Below are positions 43,391 to 53,011 of a stretch of DNA of 64,000 nucleotides, one piece after another. Positions within the stretch are counted from its first letter, which is position 1. Every line of letters begins with the position of its first letter. The stretch covers positions 419,947-483,946 of the forward strand of contig NZ_BPUO01000007.1 of NCBI RefSeq assembly GCF_022179805.1. The letters are read 5' to 3'. The notes beneath the pieces are model-generated. The model was not told where the DNA came from. It searched no databases and worked only from the letters and a program-made list of their open reading frames with translations. This DNA is from Cupriavidus pauculus (GTDB lineage: Bacteria > Pseudomonadota > Gammaproteobacteria > Burkholderiales > Burkholderiaceae). The translations under genes were made by a program, and so were the position numbers.

Positions 43391-44095
43391 CTAGTGGCCG
43401 GCGCGGATCTGCAGCAGGTAGCCGAAGCCGCGCACCGTGACGATTTCCACGTCGGCGTCTTCAAGCTTCTTGCGCACGCGGTGCACGTACACCTCGATGG
43501 CCGTGTCGCCCACGGTATCGCCGCCTTCGCCGGCCGGGTGCGCGAACGTGGCCAGGTGGTCCTGCAACTGCGCCTTGCTGACCACACGGCCCTGGCGCTG
43601 CAGCAGCAGTTCCAGCACGGCGAATTCACGCGGCGACAGTTCCAGCGGACGGCCATCGACGAACATGCGCCGGTCGTTGCCCGACAGCCGCAGGCGGCCC
43701 AGCCGCACATCGCGCTCGGGGGCGGCCTCGCCATGCTGGCTGCGGCGCAGCAGCACGCGCACGCGTGCTTCCAGCTCAGGCAGGGCGAATGGCTTGACCA
43801 GGTAGTCGTCGGCGCCCGCGTTCAGGCCCGAGAGCTTGTCTTCCAGCTCGTCGCGCGCAGTCAGGATCAGGACGGGAGTGGTGCGGTTGCGGGCACGGTA
43901 GCGCGCCAGCAGGGTCATGCCATCGATGCCAGGCAGGCCCAGGTCCAGGATGACCAGGTCGTGCTGCTCCTTGAGCAGGTGGTCGGTGGCATAGACACCG
44001 TCGTGCACCACGCGTACCTGGTGGCCGGCGCGGGATAGCCCGGCCTCCACGCCGCTGGCGATTTGACGGTCGTCCTCGATCAGCAGGATACGCAT
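43391..44095 (-). CDS. OmpR/PhoB-family response regulator (TctD-like)
   Basis: 234 aa. Receiver domain with LLIEDDRQIASGVEAGL, phospho-acceptor Asp in LVILDLGLPGIDGMTLL and Lys in DYLVKPFALPELEARV; C-terminal winged helix (about 135-232) with ELSPREFAVLELLLQ and AIEVYVHRVRKKLEDADVEIVTVRGFGYLL. It is the first gene of the regulator-kinase operon. By family it could control the tctCBA transporter encoded 15 kb away, the typical target of TctDE (inference). Confidence 0.93.
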   Translation of the reverse strand: MRILLIEDDRQIASGVEAGLSRAGHQVRVVHDGVYATDHLLKEQHDLVILDLGLPGIDGMTLLARYRARNRTTPVLILTARDELEDKLSGLNAGADDYLVKPFALPELEARVRVLLRRSQHGEAAPERDVRLGRLRLSGNDRRMFVDGRPLELSPREFAVLELLLQRQGRVVSKAQLQDHLATFAHPAGEGGDTVGDTAIEVYVHRVRKKLEDADVEIVTVRGFGYLLQIRAGH

Positions 44096-44203
44096 GGCGG
44101 TACAGGTGACATTGAAACGTAAACAATGTCGCCGATTGTACAGGGCAGGCCCGTGGCCTGCCTTTCAGTTGCCCTACAGCGGCCGGAGCCGCCGGGGATG
44201 AAG

Positions 44204-44503
44204 TCAGCGGGCCAGGCCGGCGGCAGCCCGTTCGATGAACGTGGCCAGGTCGATATCGCGCTGGGTCAGGCCGTTGGCATCGTGCGTGGACAGCGTGATG
44301 TCCACGCGGTTGTACACGTTGAACCACTCGGGGTGGTGATCCACCTTGTCGGCCTGCAGCGCCACGCGCGTCATGAAGCCGAATGCGGCGTTGAAATCGG
44401 CGAACTTGAACGATTTCTGGATGGCGTCACGGTCCTGGACGGGCGTCCAGCCGGGCAGCGCCGCCAGCAGCGGCTTGCGGGCGTCTTGCGAAAGAGGGGT
44501 CAT
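44204..44503 (-). CDS. phhB: Pterin-4a-carbinolamine dehydratase
   Basis: 99 aa. It dehydrates 4a-hydroxytetrahydrobiopterin so that the pterin cofactor of phenylalanine hydroxylase can be recycled. The active-site motif is [32 protein letters not shown]. It lies 149 bp downstream of phhA on the same strand, as expected for a phenylalanine-to-tyrosine module. The ATG of [10 protein letters not shown] was chosen over an upstream in-frame start. Confidence 0.95.
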   Translation of the reverse strand: MTPLSQDARKPLLAALPGWTPVQDRDAIQKSFKFADFNAAFGFMTRVALQADKVDHHPEWFNVYNRVDITLSTHDANGLTQRDIDLATFIERAAAGLAR

Positions 44504-44652
44504 GATGGGCTCGAACTGAAGAGTGGTCTTGGGGAACACGACAAATGCCAGCCCGCCCGGACCGCGCCGTTGGGGCGGCGGCCCGGGCATGCCGGCATTG
44601 TTTCACAAAGCGGCAAAACGGGCCGGGCGCGGCAGCAGGGCGCCCGGAGCGG

Positions 44653-45582
44653 TCAGATGTCGTCGCTGTCGGCCCAGCCTTCGCGGGTGCCGGTGTGGAT
44701 CACCAGGTCGCCGTCGGCAATGTGGCCGGCGCCCAGCGTCGGCAGCGCGCGCAGTTCCGGGTACAGCGCGGTGAAGTCCGGGCGCGTGGCGTCAAACAGC
44801 TGTTCGAAGCTGTCGATCACGAAGTAGGTCTTCTGGAACGTGTCGATGCGGTAGCGCGTGCGCATGATGCGGTGCAGGTCGAAGCCGATGCGGTTCGGGC
44901 TGGCCGAATCGAGGCTGTAGATCGACTCACCCTGGCTGGACAGGATGCCCGCGCCAAAGATGCGCAGCCCGACCGGCGTGCGGATCAGGCCGAATTCCAC
45001 CGTGTACCAGTACAGCCGCGCCAGCATGTCCAGCGCGCCGAGCTTGGCTGCCTTCAGGCCACCTTTGCCGTACGCCTCCATGTAGTCGGCGAACACCGGG
45101 TTGATCAGCAGCGGCACATGGCCGAACACGTCGTGGAAGCAGTCCGGTTCCTGCAGGTAGTCGAGCTGTTCCGGCTTGCGCATCCACCAGCTTGCCGGAA
45201 AGCGGCGATTGGCCAGGTGCTCGAAGAACACCTCGTCGGGCACCAGGCCCGGCACGGCCACCACCTGCCAGCCCGTGGCGCGCATCAGCATCTCGTTGAG
45301 CTGGTCGAAATCGGGCACGCGGTCGCGTTCCATGCCCAGCGTGACCAGGCCCTGCAGGAATTCGTCGCAGACGCGGCCCTGCAGCATCGACGCCTGGCGG
45401 TCATAGAGCTTGCGCCAGATCGCATGGTCGGTGTCCGTATAGCGGTGCACCGGTTGGGCGATGGTGAAGTCCGGGCGCAGTTCCTGGCCAGACAACAGGC
45501 CTTCAGCGAACTGTTCCTTGAGCTTGGCGGTAAGCGTGCCGGCAAAGTTGCCGGTGTCCGGGGTGGCGGCCGAGGGCGTCAT
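44653..45582 (-). CDS. phhA: Phenylalanine 4-monooxygenase
   Basis: 309 aa. It hydroxylates phenylalanine to tyrosine using ferrous iron and a pterin cofactor. The iron-binding 2-His-1-Glu triad is in CFHDVFGHVPLLINP and WYTVEFGLI. The core is the single catalytic domain of bacterial aromatic amino acid hydroxylases, with no ACT regulatory domain. GGAGA 9-13 nt upstream supports ATG 45582 rather than a start 21 codons further out. The divergent Lrp/AsnC regulator next door probably regulates it (PhhR-like role, inference). Confidence 0.96.
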   Translation of the reverse strand: MTPSAATPDTGNFAGTLTAKLKEQFAEGLLSGQELRPDFTIAQPVHRYTDTDHAIWRKLYDRQASMLQGRVCDEFLQGLVTLGMERDRVPDFDQLNEMLMRATGWQVVAVPGLVPDEVFFEHLANRRFPASWWMRKPEQLDYLQEPDCFHDVFGHVPLLINPVFADYMEAYGKGGLKAAKLGALDMLARLYWYTVEFGLIRTPVGLRIFGAGILSSQGESIYSLDSASPNRIGFDLHRIMRTRYRIDTFQKTYFVIDSFEQLFDATRPDFTALYPELRALPTLGAGHIADGDLVIHTGTREGWADSDDI

Positions 45583-45752
45583 GCGTTGCGTCTCCAACGT
45601 TGATTCGATTTGATCGGGTATCCGACTGATGCGGAATTCATGCATAGTCTAGCCAGCCAATGACGCGAAAAGGCCGCAAGATCGCCGTTCTTTGCCGTGG
45701 CAGTGCATATAATCCGCATATTCTGATTCGAAAGTGCGGGATACATGCGCAT

Positions 45753-46232
45753 ATGCTCAACGCCAATCTCGACCCCTATGACCTTGCCCTGCTGGCCGCC
45801 CTGCAGGTCGATGGCCGGTCCACCCATCAGCAACTGGCGGAACGGGTGCACCTGTCGCCCAGCCAGGTGGGGCGCCGCCTCGCCAAGCTGGAAGCCGATG
45901 GTGTGATCACCGGCTACCGGGTGAATCTGTCGACCCAGGCGCTGGGCCTGGGCGTGCTGGTATTCATCAGCGTGAAGCTGGCCCATCACGGCGACACCAA
46001 CATCGAGCGCTTCCGCGAGGAGATCCTGCTGCTGGAGGAAGTGCAGGAGTGCTATTCGGTGGCCGGCGAGGCCGACTACCTGATCCGCGTGGTGGTGCCG
46101 GACCTGCCTCGGCTGGCCGAATTCACGATGAAACGGCTCATGCGCGTGCCTGGCGTGGAGAGCATCCGGTCCAACATCGTGCTGACTGCGCTCAAGAGCG
46201 AAGGCCCGCTGCCGCTGTCGCATTTGCGCTAA
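45753..46232 (+). CDS. Lrp/AsnC-family transcriptional regulator
   Basis: 159 aa, normal size. N-terminal helix-turn-helix (about 5-60, LDPYDLALLAALQVDGRSTHQQLAERVHLSPSQVGRRLAKLEADGVI) followed by the RAM ligand-binding domain (about 70-150) with VQECYSVAGEADYLIRVVV. The start was set at MLNANLDPYD, the family-typical N-terminus. Divergent from phhA with 170 bp between starts; a TATAAT at 45708-45713 could be part of the promoter. A link to aromatic amino acid control is likely. Confidence 0.93.
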   Translation: MLNANLDPYDLALLAALQVDGRSTHQQLAERVHLSPSQVGRRLAKLEADGVITGYRVNLSTQALGLGVLVFISVKLAHHGDTNIERFREEILLLEEVQECYSVAGEADYLIRVVVPDLPRLAEFTMKRLMRVPGVESIRSNIVLTALKSEGPLPLSHLR

Positions 46233-46324
46233 ACCGCCGGGCAGTTCTGCCGAAATGTGCAGAGGCTTGCGCTTGCTACCCGCACATGTCACGCTCGCGC
46301 GGAGCCAATTCGGGAGAAGGCAGC

Positions 46325-49300
46325 ATGATCGGGAGGATCGCCACGGCGGCCATCGCCACCGCAGCAGGTCTGGTATTGAGCGCAGTGACATGGGCGCCAG
46401 CCGCGTCCGCCGCGCAGGTCACGCGCTTTTCGCCCGAAGGGGTGAATCCGCAGGTGCGCCAGGTGGCCATCCGCTTCGACGAAGCGATGGTGCCGATGGG
46501 CGACCTCAAGGCCGCAGCGCCGGCATCGGTGTCATGCATCGGCGGCGTGGGCGGCAGCGGACGCTGGGTCAATGCCACCAACTGGGTCTACGACTTCGAG
46601 CGTGACCTGCCGCCGGGCGTGCGCTGCACGGTACAGATGGCCGCCGGGCTCAAGAGCGTGGCCGGCAAGGCCTACACCGGCAAGCCCGAATACCGCTTTG
46701 AAACGGGTGGCCCGATCGTCATCTCGGCGCGCCCGTCGGGCGGGCAGGTCGAGGAAGACCAGGTCTTTGCGCTGCGCTTCAACGGCGCGGCCACGGCCGG
46801 CTCCATCCGCGCGCATGCCTGGTGCCAGGCCGAAGGCGTTGGCGAGCGCATTCCGGTGCGCGTGCTGGGCGGCAAGGAACGCGACAGCGTCATCGAAGCG
46901 CTGAACTGGAAGGACGTGGTCAAGCGCGACGCCGACGCTGTGCACCTGCTGGCCTGCCAGCAGCGCCTGCCGGCCGGTGCACGCATGCAGCTTGTACTCG
47001 ATGCCGGCATTGCCACGCCATCGGGGCTGGCCACCACGGCACCCCGGCGTTTCGACTTCCAGGTACGCGAACCCTTCTCGGCGGGCTTCACCTGCGAGCG
47101 TGAGCGCGCCGAGGCGCCGTGCACGCCGCTGCGTCCGATGACGGTCACCTTCACCGCGCCAGTGCCGCGCAAGGTGGCCGAGAAGATCGTGATGAAGACG
47201 CCGTCGGGGCCCAAGGCGCCATCGTTCGATCCGGACGAGGCCGCCGATGCACCGGTATCCACCGTCACGTTCAAGGGGCCGTTCCCGGAAAAGGCCAGCG
47301 TGACGATCGAGGCGCCGAAAGACCTCAAGGACGAAAGCGGCCGCGCGCTCAGCAACGCCGACCTGTTCCCGATCAAGCTGACCACCGCGTCGCTGCCGCC
47401 GCTGGCGAAGTTCGCTGCGGCGCCGTTTGGCGTGGTGGAGCGTTTTGCCGATGTCCCGCGCGGCAAGTCGCCTGACGACTATCCGCCGCTGCTGCCCGTG
47501 ACGTTGCGCAACGTCGAGGCCGATCTGCCAGCGCTGGCCGTGCGTGCCGAGGCCGGCACCGTGGCGCGCCTGAAGGTGGACGACGACGGCGCGATCCTGC
47601 GCTGGTTCGGCATGGTCAAGCGCATGCACGAGAACACCTGGACGCGCGAGCAGATCGCTGCGATTCGCGCGGGTCAGGCGCCGTACTCGGTGCAGAGCCC
47701 GCGCAATGCACCGGCCATCGAAACGCGTTCGGTGTCATTGCTCGACGGCGCGGCTGGTGCGAAGAAGCTGGCCATTCCGAAATCCACCGACACCACGCCG
47801 CGTCCGTTCGAGGTGGTGGGCATTCCGTTGCCTGAACCCGGCTTCCACGTCGTGGAGATTGCCTCGCCGATGCTGGGCGAGGCGCTGCTGGGCAAGAAGG
47901 CGCCGATGTACGTGCGCACCGCCGCGCTGGTGACCAACCTCGGCGTGCACTTCAAGCTGGCGCGCGGCGAGAACGACGGCGACATGAGCGGCCTGGCGTG
48001 GGTCACCACGCTCGACGACGGCAAGCCCGTGGCCAATGCCAAGGTTGCCGTGCGTAGCTGCGACGGCGAACTGCTGGGCCAGGGCACCACCGATGCCACC
48101 GGCGTGGCGCGCTTCGCCAAGCTGCCGGATCGCCGCTACAAGGATTGCGCCAACGGCATGAATGGCTACTTCGTGTCGGCGCGCATCGCTGCCGATCACG
48201 CGCAGGCACGTGGCAAGGCCGACATGGCATTCGTGATGTCGGACTGGAATCGCGGCATCGAGACCTGGCGCTTCAATGTGCCGACCGACCTGAGTCCGAA
48301 GCAGAGCGTGCGCGCGCACACCGTGTTCGATCGCACGCTGTTGCGTGCCGGCGAAACGGTGTCGATGAAGCACCTGATCCGCAACGAGACGGGGCAGGGC
48401 TTTGCGTTGCCGCAGGCCATGCCGGCCAAGCTGCTGATCACGCACCAGGGCAGTGGCCAGAAGTACGAGATGCCGCTGACGTGGCGCATCACCGCCACCG
48501 GCGGCCGTAGCGCCGAGAACACGTTCCAGGTGCCGCCAGCCGCCAAGCTCGGCGTCTACGATGTGGCACTGGTCTACGACAACGACCGCACGCTCGATAG
48601 CGGCAGCTTCCGCGTCGAAGCGTTCCGCCTGCCGGTGCTGTCCGGCACGCTGTCGGTGCCCAAGGATGCCAAGGCCAAGGGTAATGCGCTGGTGGCCCCG
48701 GCCGAGGTGCCGGTCAGCATGGAGATCCACTACCTCAATGGTGGCGGTGCTGCTGGGCTGCCGGTGAGGCTGTCGGCACTGATGCGCGGCAAGTCGGTGA
48801 ATTTCGCCGACTACGACGACTACGCCTTCGACCCGCCGCGCGTGCAGCGGCAAAGCAGCAGCGGTGACGAGGAAGAGGACCAGGACAGCGAGGGCTCGCG
48901 CGACGAATCCGAGAAGCTTGTGGCTGACAAGCTGCCGCTGACGCTGGACAAGGACGGCAACGGCAAGCTCACGGTCAAGAACCTGCCGAAGGTGGATGCA
49001 CCGCGCGACCTGGTGCTGGAAGCCGGCTTTGCCGATCCGAACGGCGAGATCCAGACGCTGCGTCAGACGGTGTCGCTGTGGCCGTCGGCCGTGGTGGTCG
49101 GCATCCGTGCGGCCAACTGGGTATCGGTCAGTCAGAAGCTTGCCGTGCACACTGTGGTGCTTGATACGCAGGGCAAGCCCGTGGCCGAAGCGCCGGTGCA
49201 GATCAAGGCCCGCGCACGCATCACCACGTCGGCACGCAAGCGCGTGGTCGGCGGCTTCTATCGCTACGACAACCGCAGCGAGACCAAGGACCTGGGCGTG

Positions 49301-52294
49301 GTGTGCGATGCGCGCACCGATGCACAGGGACGTGCCCGCTGCGAGGTGGCGCTGACACAGGCCGGCGAAATCGAACTGATCGCCAATGCGCGCGATGCCG
49401 ATGGACGTACCGCGCAGGCGGCCACGACTGTCTGGGTGACGCGCCAGGGTGAACTCTGGTTCGGCGGCGAGAACCATGACCGCATGGATGTGCTGCCCGA
49501 GAAGCGCGCCTATGCGCCGGGTGACACCGCCGTGTTCCAGGTGCGCATGCCGTTCCGTCGTGCCACTGCACTGGTGGCCGTGGAGCGCGAAGGCATTCTC
49601 GATACGCAGGTGGTGGAACTGAACGGCAGCGATCCGACCATCAAGCTCAAGGTCAAGCCCGAATGGGGACCGAACGTCTACGTATCGGTGCTGAGCCTGC
49701 GCGGCCGGCTGCGCGAGGTGCCGTGGTACTCGTTCTTCCAGTGGGGCTGGCGTCAGCCGCTGGACTGGTGGCACGCGTTCCGCAGTGAGGGCAAGGAGTA
49801 CGTGGCACCGTCGCCGCTGGTCGACCTGTCCAAGCCAGCATTCCGGCTGGGGCTGGCACAGATCCGCGTGGGCAATGAAGCGTACCGGCTTGATGTCTCG
49901 GTGACGCCCGACAAGGCCAGCTACCCGGTGCGCGGCAAGGCGCGTGTGACCGTCCAGGTCAAGCTGCCCGACGGCAAGCCCGCGGCCAATGGCGAGGTGG
50001 CGCTGGCCGCTGTCGACCAGGCGCTGCTGGAGCTGATGCCGAACACGAGCTGGAACCTGCTCGATGCGATGGTGCAGCCGCGCAGCTACGGTGTGGAGAC
50101 GTCGACGGCGCAGATGGAAATCATCGGCCGCCGCCACTATGGCCGCAAGGCCGTGCCGGCGGGCGGCGGTGGGGGCAAGAGCCCCACGCGCGAACTGTTC
50201 GACACGCTGCTGCTGTGGAATCCGCGCGTGCAGCTCGACGGCGAAGGCAAGGCGACGCTGGACGTGCCGCTCAACGATTCGCTGACGAGCTTCCGCATCG
50301 TGGCCGTGGCCGACCTGGGCGTGAACCGCTTTGGCAGCGGCAGCGCGACGATTGCCGCCACGCAGGACCTGCAGATGATTTCAGGGCTGCCGCTGCTGGT
50401 GCGCGAGGACGACAAGTACCGCGCCATGTTCACGCTGCGCAACACCACGCAGCGCGCGATGACGGTGGAAGCCACCGCGCGCGCCACGCTGGTCGATGCG
50501 CAGACGCTGCCGGCGCAGACCGTGCAGATTCCGGCGGGCGAGGCACGCGAGATCCAGTGGGACGTCACGGCGCCGGCGCTGCTTGCGTACAGCCGTAGCG
50601 GCACGATCCTGTGGGAACTGGCCGCGACGGAGAAGGGCAGCGGTGGCGCCAGCGACAAGCTCAAGGTATCGCAGCAGATCGTACCTGCCGTGCCGGTGAC
50701 CGTGCAGCAGGCGATGCTGGCGCAGTTGACGCCGAACATGTCGGTGCCGGTGCAGGCTCCGGCCGGCGCGCTGGCCGATCCGTCGGGCAAGCTGCGCGGC
50801 GGCATGCAGGTTGCACTGCAGTCGTCGCTGGCGGGTGGCATGCCGGGTGTGCGCGAGTGGTTCCGCAACTACCCGTTCACGTGCCTGGAGCAGCGTTCGT
50901 CGAAATCGCTCGGCCTGGGCGATGCGGCCGCGTGGGACGCGCTGATGGCGCAACTGCCGTCGTATCTCGATACGAATGGCCTGGCCTCGTACTTCCCGCT
51001 GCGCAGCGACAGCCAGTCGGGCAGCGAGGTGCTGACGGCCTATCTGCTGGCGATCTCCGATGAAGCCGCGCGTGCGGGCCTGCCGATGCGCATTCCCGAG
51101 GCACAGCGCGAACAGATGGAGCGCGGGCTGGTGGCGTTTGTTGAGGGCCGCATCTCGCTGCAGCGCTGGGCGCCGTCGTCGGCGACGATGGATCTGGACG
51201 TGCGCAAGCTCGCAGCCATCGAGGCGTTGTCGCGCACCGGCAAGGCACAGGCGCGCATGCTGGGATCGATCCAGATCCTGCCCGACCAGTGGCCCACGTC
51301 GGCGCTGATCGACTGGCTGGCCATCCTGTCGCGTGTGCAGGACATCCCCGAGCGCGACAAGCGCATCGCCGATGCCACGCAACTGCTGCGCAGCCGCCTG
51401 ACCGTGCAGGGCACGCGCCTGGTGTTCTCCACCGAGCGCACCGACAACTGGTGGTGGCTGATGTCGGGCGGCGACGTCAATGCGGCGAAGCTGCTGGCGC
51501 TGGCGTCGCAACTGCCCGCGTGGAAGGAAGACGTGCCGCAACTGGTGACCGGCCTGCTGGGCCGTCAGACGCGCGGTGCGTGGATGACGACTAACGCCAA
51601 TGCCTGGGGTGTGCTGGCGATTCGCCGCTATGCGCAGGTCTACGAGAAGACGCCGGTGGCCGGCACGGCGCGCGCCACGCTGGGCGACCAGTCGCGCGCG
51701 TTCGACTGGTCGAAGGCCACGCATCAAGACGGCGTGGCCAGTGGCGCGCTGGATCTGCCATGGCCTGCCGCGAACGCACCGGTCAACCTGCAGGTGGAAC
51801 AGCAGGGTACGGGCCGCCCGTGGGCCACGGTGCGCGCGCTGGCTGCCGTGCCGCTGCGCGAGCCGGTGGCGGCGGGGTATCGCATCCGCCGTACCGTGAC
51901 GCCGGTGGACCAGGCGGTGGCGGGCAAGTGGTCGCGTGGCGATACGTATCGTGTGAAGCTCGACATCGATGCGCAAGCCGACATGACGTGGGTGGTGGTC
52001 AGCGATCCGGTGCCGACTGGCGCGACGATCCTGGGCAGCGGCCTGGGCCGTGATTCGGTGATCGCCACGCGCGACCAGAAATCGGCATGGTCCGATTTCA
52101 CGGAGCGCACGCCGGAGGCGTATCGCGAGTACTTCGGCTACGTGCCGAAGGGTGCGCTGTCGGTGGAGTACACGGTGCGGCTCAACAACGCGGGTGACTT
52201 TGCGTTGCCGCCGACGCGCGTGGAAGCCATGTACGCGCCCGACGTATTCGGCGAGACGCCGAACGCGCGGCTGACGGTGGGGGCCGCCAAGTGA
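46325..52294 (+). CDS. Bacterial alpha-2-macroglobulin (YfhM-like)
   Basis: 1989 aa, the largest protein of the window. A signal peptide (ending about PAASAA) is followed by a series of macroglobulin-like beta domains and, near residue 1520, the thioester motif CLEQ (TCLEQRSSKSLGLGD) that covalently traps attacking proteases, then the helical toroid-like region. A glycine- and Lys-rich bait-like segment (PAGGGGGKSPTREL) lies near residue 1285, and a Glu/Asp-rich stretch (GDEEEDQDSEGSRDESE) near 850. E. coli YfhM is ~1650 aa, so this is long. No lipobox is evident, so it is probably free in the periplasm. GGGAGAAGG just upstream is a strong ribosome-binding site; pbpC follows, the usual pairing. 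Confidence 0.94.
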   Translation: MIGRIATAAIATAAGLVLSAVTWAPAASAAQVTRFSPEGVNPQVRQVAIRFDEAMVPMGDLKAAAPASVSCIGGVGGSGRWVNATNWVYDFERDLPPGVRCTVQMAAGLKSVAGKAYTGKPEYRFETGGPIVISARPSGGQVEEDQVFALRFNGAATAGSIRAHAWCQAEGVGERIPVRVLGGKERDSVIEALNWKDVVKRDADAVHLLACQQRLPAGARMQLVLDAGIATPSGLATTAPRRFDFQVREPFSAGFTCERERAEAPCTPLRPMTVTFTAPVPRKVAEKIVMKTPSGPKAPSFDPDEAADAPVSTVTFKGPFPEKASVTIEAPKDLKDESGRALSNADLFPIKLTTASLPPLAKFAAAPFGVVERFADVPRGKSPDDYPPLLPVTLRNVEADLPALAVRAEAGTVARLKVDDDGAILRWFGMVKRMHENTWTREQIAAIRAGQAPYSVQSPRNAPAIETRSVSLLDGAAGAKKLAIPKSTDTTPRPFEVVGIPLPEPGFHVVEIASPMLGEALLGKKAPMYVRTAALVTNLGVHFKLARGENDGDMSGLAWVTTLDDGKPVANAKVAVRSCDGELLGQGTTDATGVARFAKLPDRRYKDCANGMNGYFVSARIAADHAQARGKADMAFVMSDWNRGIETWRFNVPTDLSPKQSVRAHTVFDRTLLRAGETVSMKHLIRNETGQGFALPQAMPAKLLITHQGSGQKYEMPLTWRITATGGRSAENTFQVPPAAKLGVYDVALVYDNDRTLDSGSFRVEAFRLPVLSGTLSVPKDAKAKGNALVAPAEVPVSMEIHYLNGGGAAGLPVRLSALMRGKSVNFADYDDYAFDPPRVQRQSSSGDEEEDQDSEGSRDESEKLVADKLPLTLDKDGNGKLTVKNLPKVDAPRDLVLEAGFADPNGEIQTLRQTVSLWPSAVVVGIRAANWVSVSQKLAVHTVVLDTQGKPVAEAPVQIKARARITTSARKRVVGGFYRYDNRSETKDLGVVCDARTDAQGRARCEVALTQAGEIELIANARDADGRTAQAATTVWVTRQGELWFGGENHDRMDVLPEKRAYAPGDTAVFQVRMPFRRATALVAVEREGILDTQVVELNGSDPTIKLKVKPEWGPNVYVSVLSLRGRLREVPWYSFFQWGWRQPLDWWHAFRSEGKEYVAPSPLVDLSKPAFRLGLAQIRVGNEAYRLDVSVTPDKASYPVRGKARVTVQVKLPDGKPAANGEVALAAVDQALLELMPNTSWNLLDAMVQPRSYGVETSTAQMEIIGRRHYGRKAVPAGGGGGKSPTRELFDTLLLWNPRVQLDGEGKATLDVPLNDSLTSFRIVAVADLGVNRFGSGSATIAATQDLQMISGLPLLVREDDKYRAMFTLRNTTQRAMTVEATARATLVDAQTLPAQTVQIPAGEAREIQWDVTAPALLAYSRSGTILWELAATEKGSGGASDKLKVSQQIVPAVPVTVQQAMLAQLTPNMSVPVQAPAGALADPSGKLRGGMQVALQSSLAGGMPGVREWFRNYPFTCLEQRSSKSLGLGDAAAWDALMAQLPSYLDTNGLASYFPLRSDSQSGSEVLTAYLLAISDEAARAGLPMRIPEAQREQMERGLVAFVEGRISLQRWAPSSATMDLDVRKLAAIEALSRTGKAQARMLGSIQILPDQWPTSALIDWLAILSRVQDIPERDKRIADATQLLRSRLTVQGTRLVFSTERTDNWWWLMSGGDVNAAKLLALASQLPAWKEDVPQLVTGLLGRQTRGAWMTTNANAWGVLAIRRYAQVYEKTPVAGTARATLGDQSRAFDWSKATHQDGVASGALDLPWPAANAPVNLQVEQQGTGRPWATVRALAAVPLREPVAAGYRIRRTVTPVDQAVAGKWSRGDTYRVKLDIDAQADMTWVVVSDPVPTGATILGSGLGRDSVIATRDQKSAWSDFTERTPEAYREYFGYVPKGALSVEYTVRLNNAGDFALPPTRVEAMYAPDVFGETPNARLTVGAAK

Positions 52295-52992
52295 ACTGGA
52301 TCACCATGCGGATGCCCCCACGCGTGCGGGAATGGTGGTTTGCCGGTGTGCTGGCTGGCGTGACCTACGGCGTGCTGCTGTTCCAGGCGTCGCTGGAATT
52401 GCCGCCCGGCACGCCGCTCACGGGCCAGATTGCGTACCAACCGCTCTGGAAGACAGCGATGGCGCTGCTGCTGGCGCGTGCCGCGTGGTTCCATCGTCCC
52501 AAGGGCGAAAGGCGCTGGCTGGTGACTGCGTTGGTTTTCTCCGGCTTGGGCGATTTACTGCTGGCGCTGCCGGGACTCAGGATCTCGTTCATGGGCGGGC
52601 TCGGTGCATTCCTGATGGCACACCTGGCCTACCTGCGCCTGTTCGTGCCACTGCATGGCGACCTGCGCGCGCATCGGCTGGTGGGATGCGGGCTGGTGCT
52701 CGGTACGGCGGGTGCGCTGCTGGGGCGCTTCTGGCCCAACCTGGGGCAGCTGACGTGGCCGGTGGTGGTCTACATCGGCGTGCTGGCCGTGATGTGTTGC
52801 GCGGCGTTGCTGGCGCGCCTGCCCACGCCGCTGGCGGCGCTGGGCGCGTTGTGTTTCGTGGTGTCGGATGCGCTGATCGGCACGGCAAAGTTTCTGTCGC
52901 CGTTCGACACGTATCAGCTCGGCATCTGGTGGACCTATGCGATTGCACAGGTGCTGCTGGTGGCCGGCGTGGTGAGCGGGCGCGCGGAGTAA
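52291..52992 (+). CDS. YhhN-family (TMEM86-like) integral membrane protein
   Basis: 233 aa with about eight membrane helices. SGLGDLLLALPG and VVSDALIGTAKFLSPF, each with a conserved Asp in a helix, are the YhhN signature; the animal homologue TMEM86B is a lysoplasmalogenase, but the bacterial reaction is not established. It overlaps the alpha-2-macroglobulin gene by 4 nt (ATGA) and sits between it and pbpC, so all three are translated as one unit. Confidence 0.88.
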   Translation: MNWITMRMPPRVREWWFAGVLAGVTYGVLLFQASLELPPGTPLTGQIAYQPLWKTAMALLLARAAWFHRPKGERRWLVTALVFSGLGDLLLALPGLRISFMGGLGAFLMAHLAYLRLFVPLHGDLRAHRLVGCGLVLGTAGALLGRFWPNLGQLTWPVVVYIGVLAVMCCAALLARLPTPLAALGALCFVVSDALIGTAKFLSPFDTYQLGIWWTYAIAQVLLVAGVVSGRAE

Positions 52993-53011
52993 AGAGGACG
53001 TGGGTGTGGCG

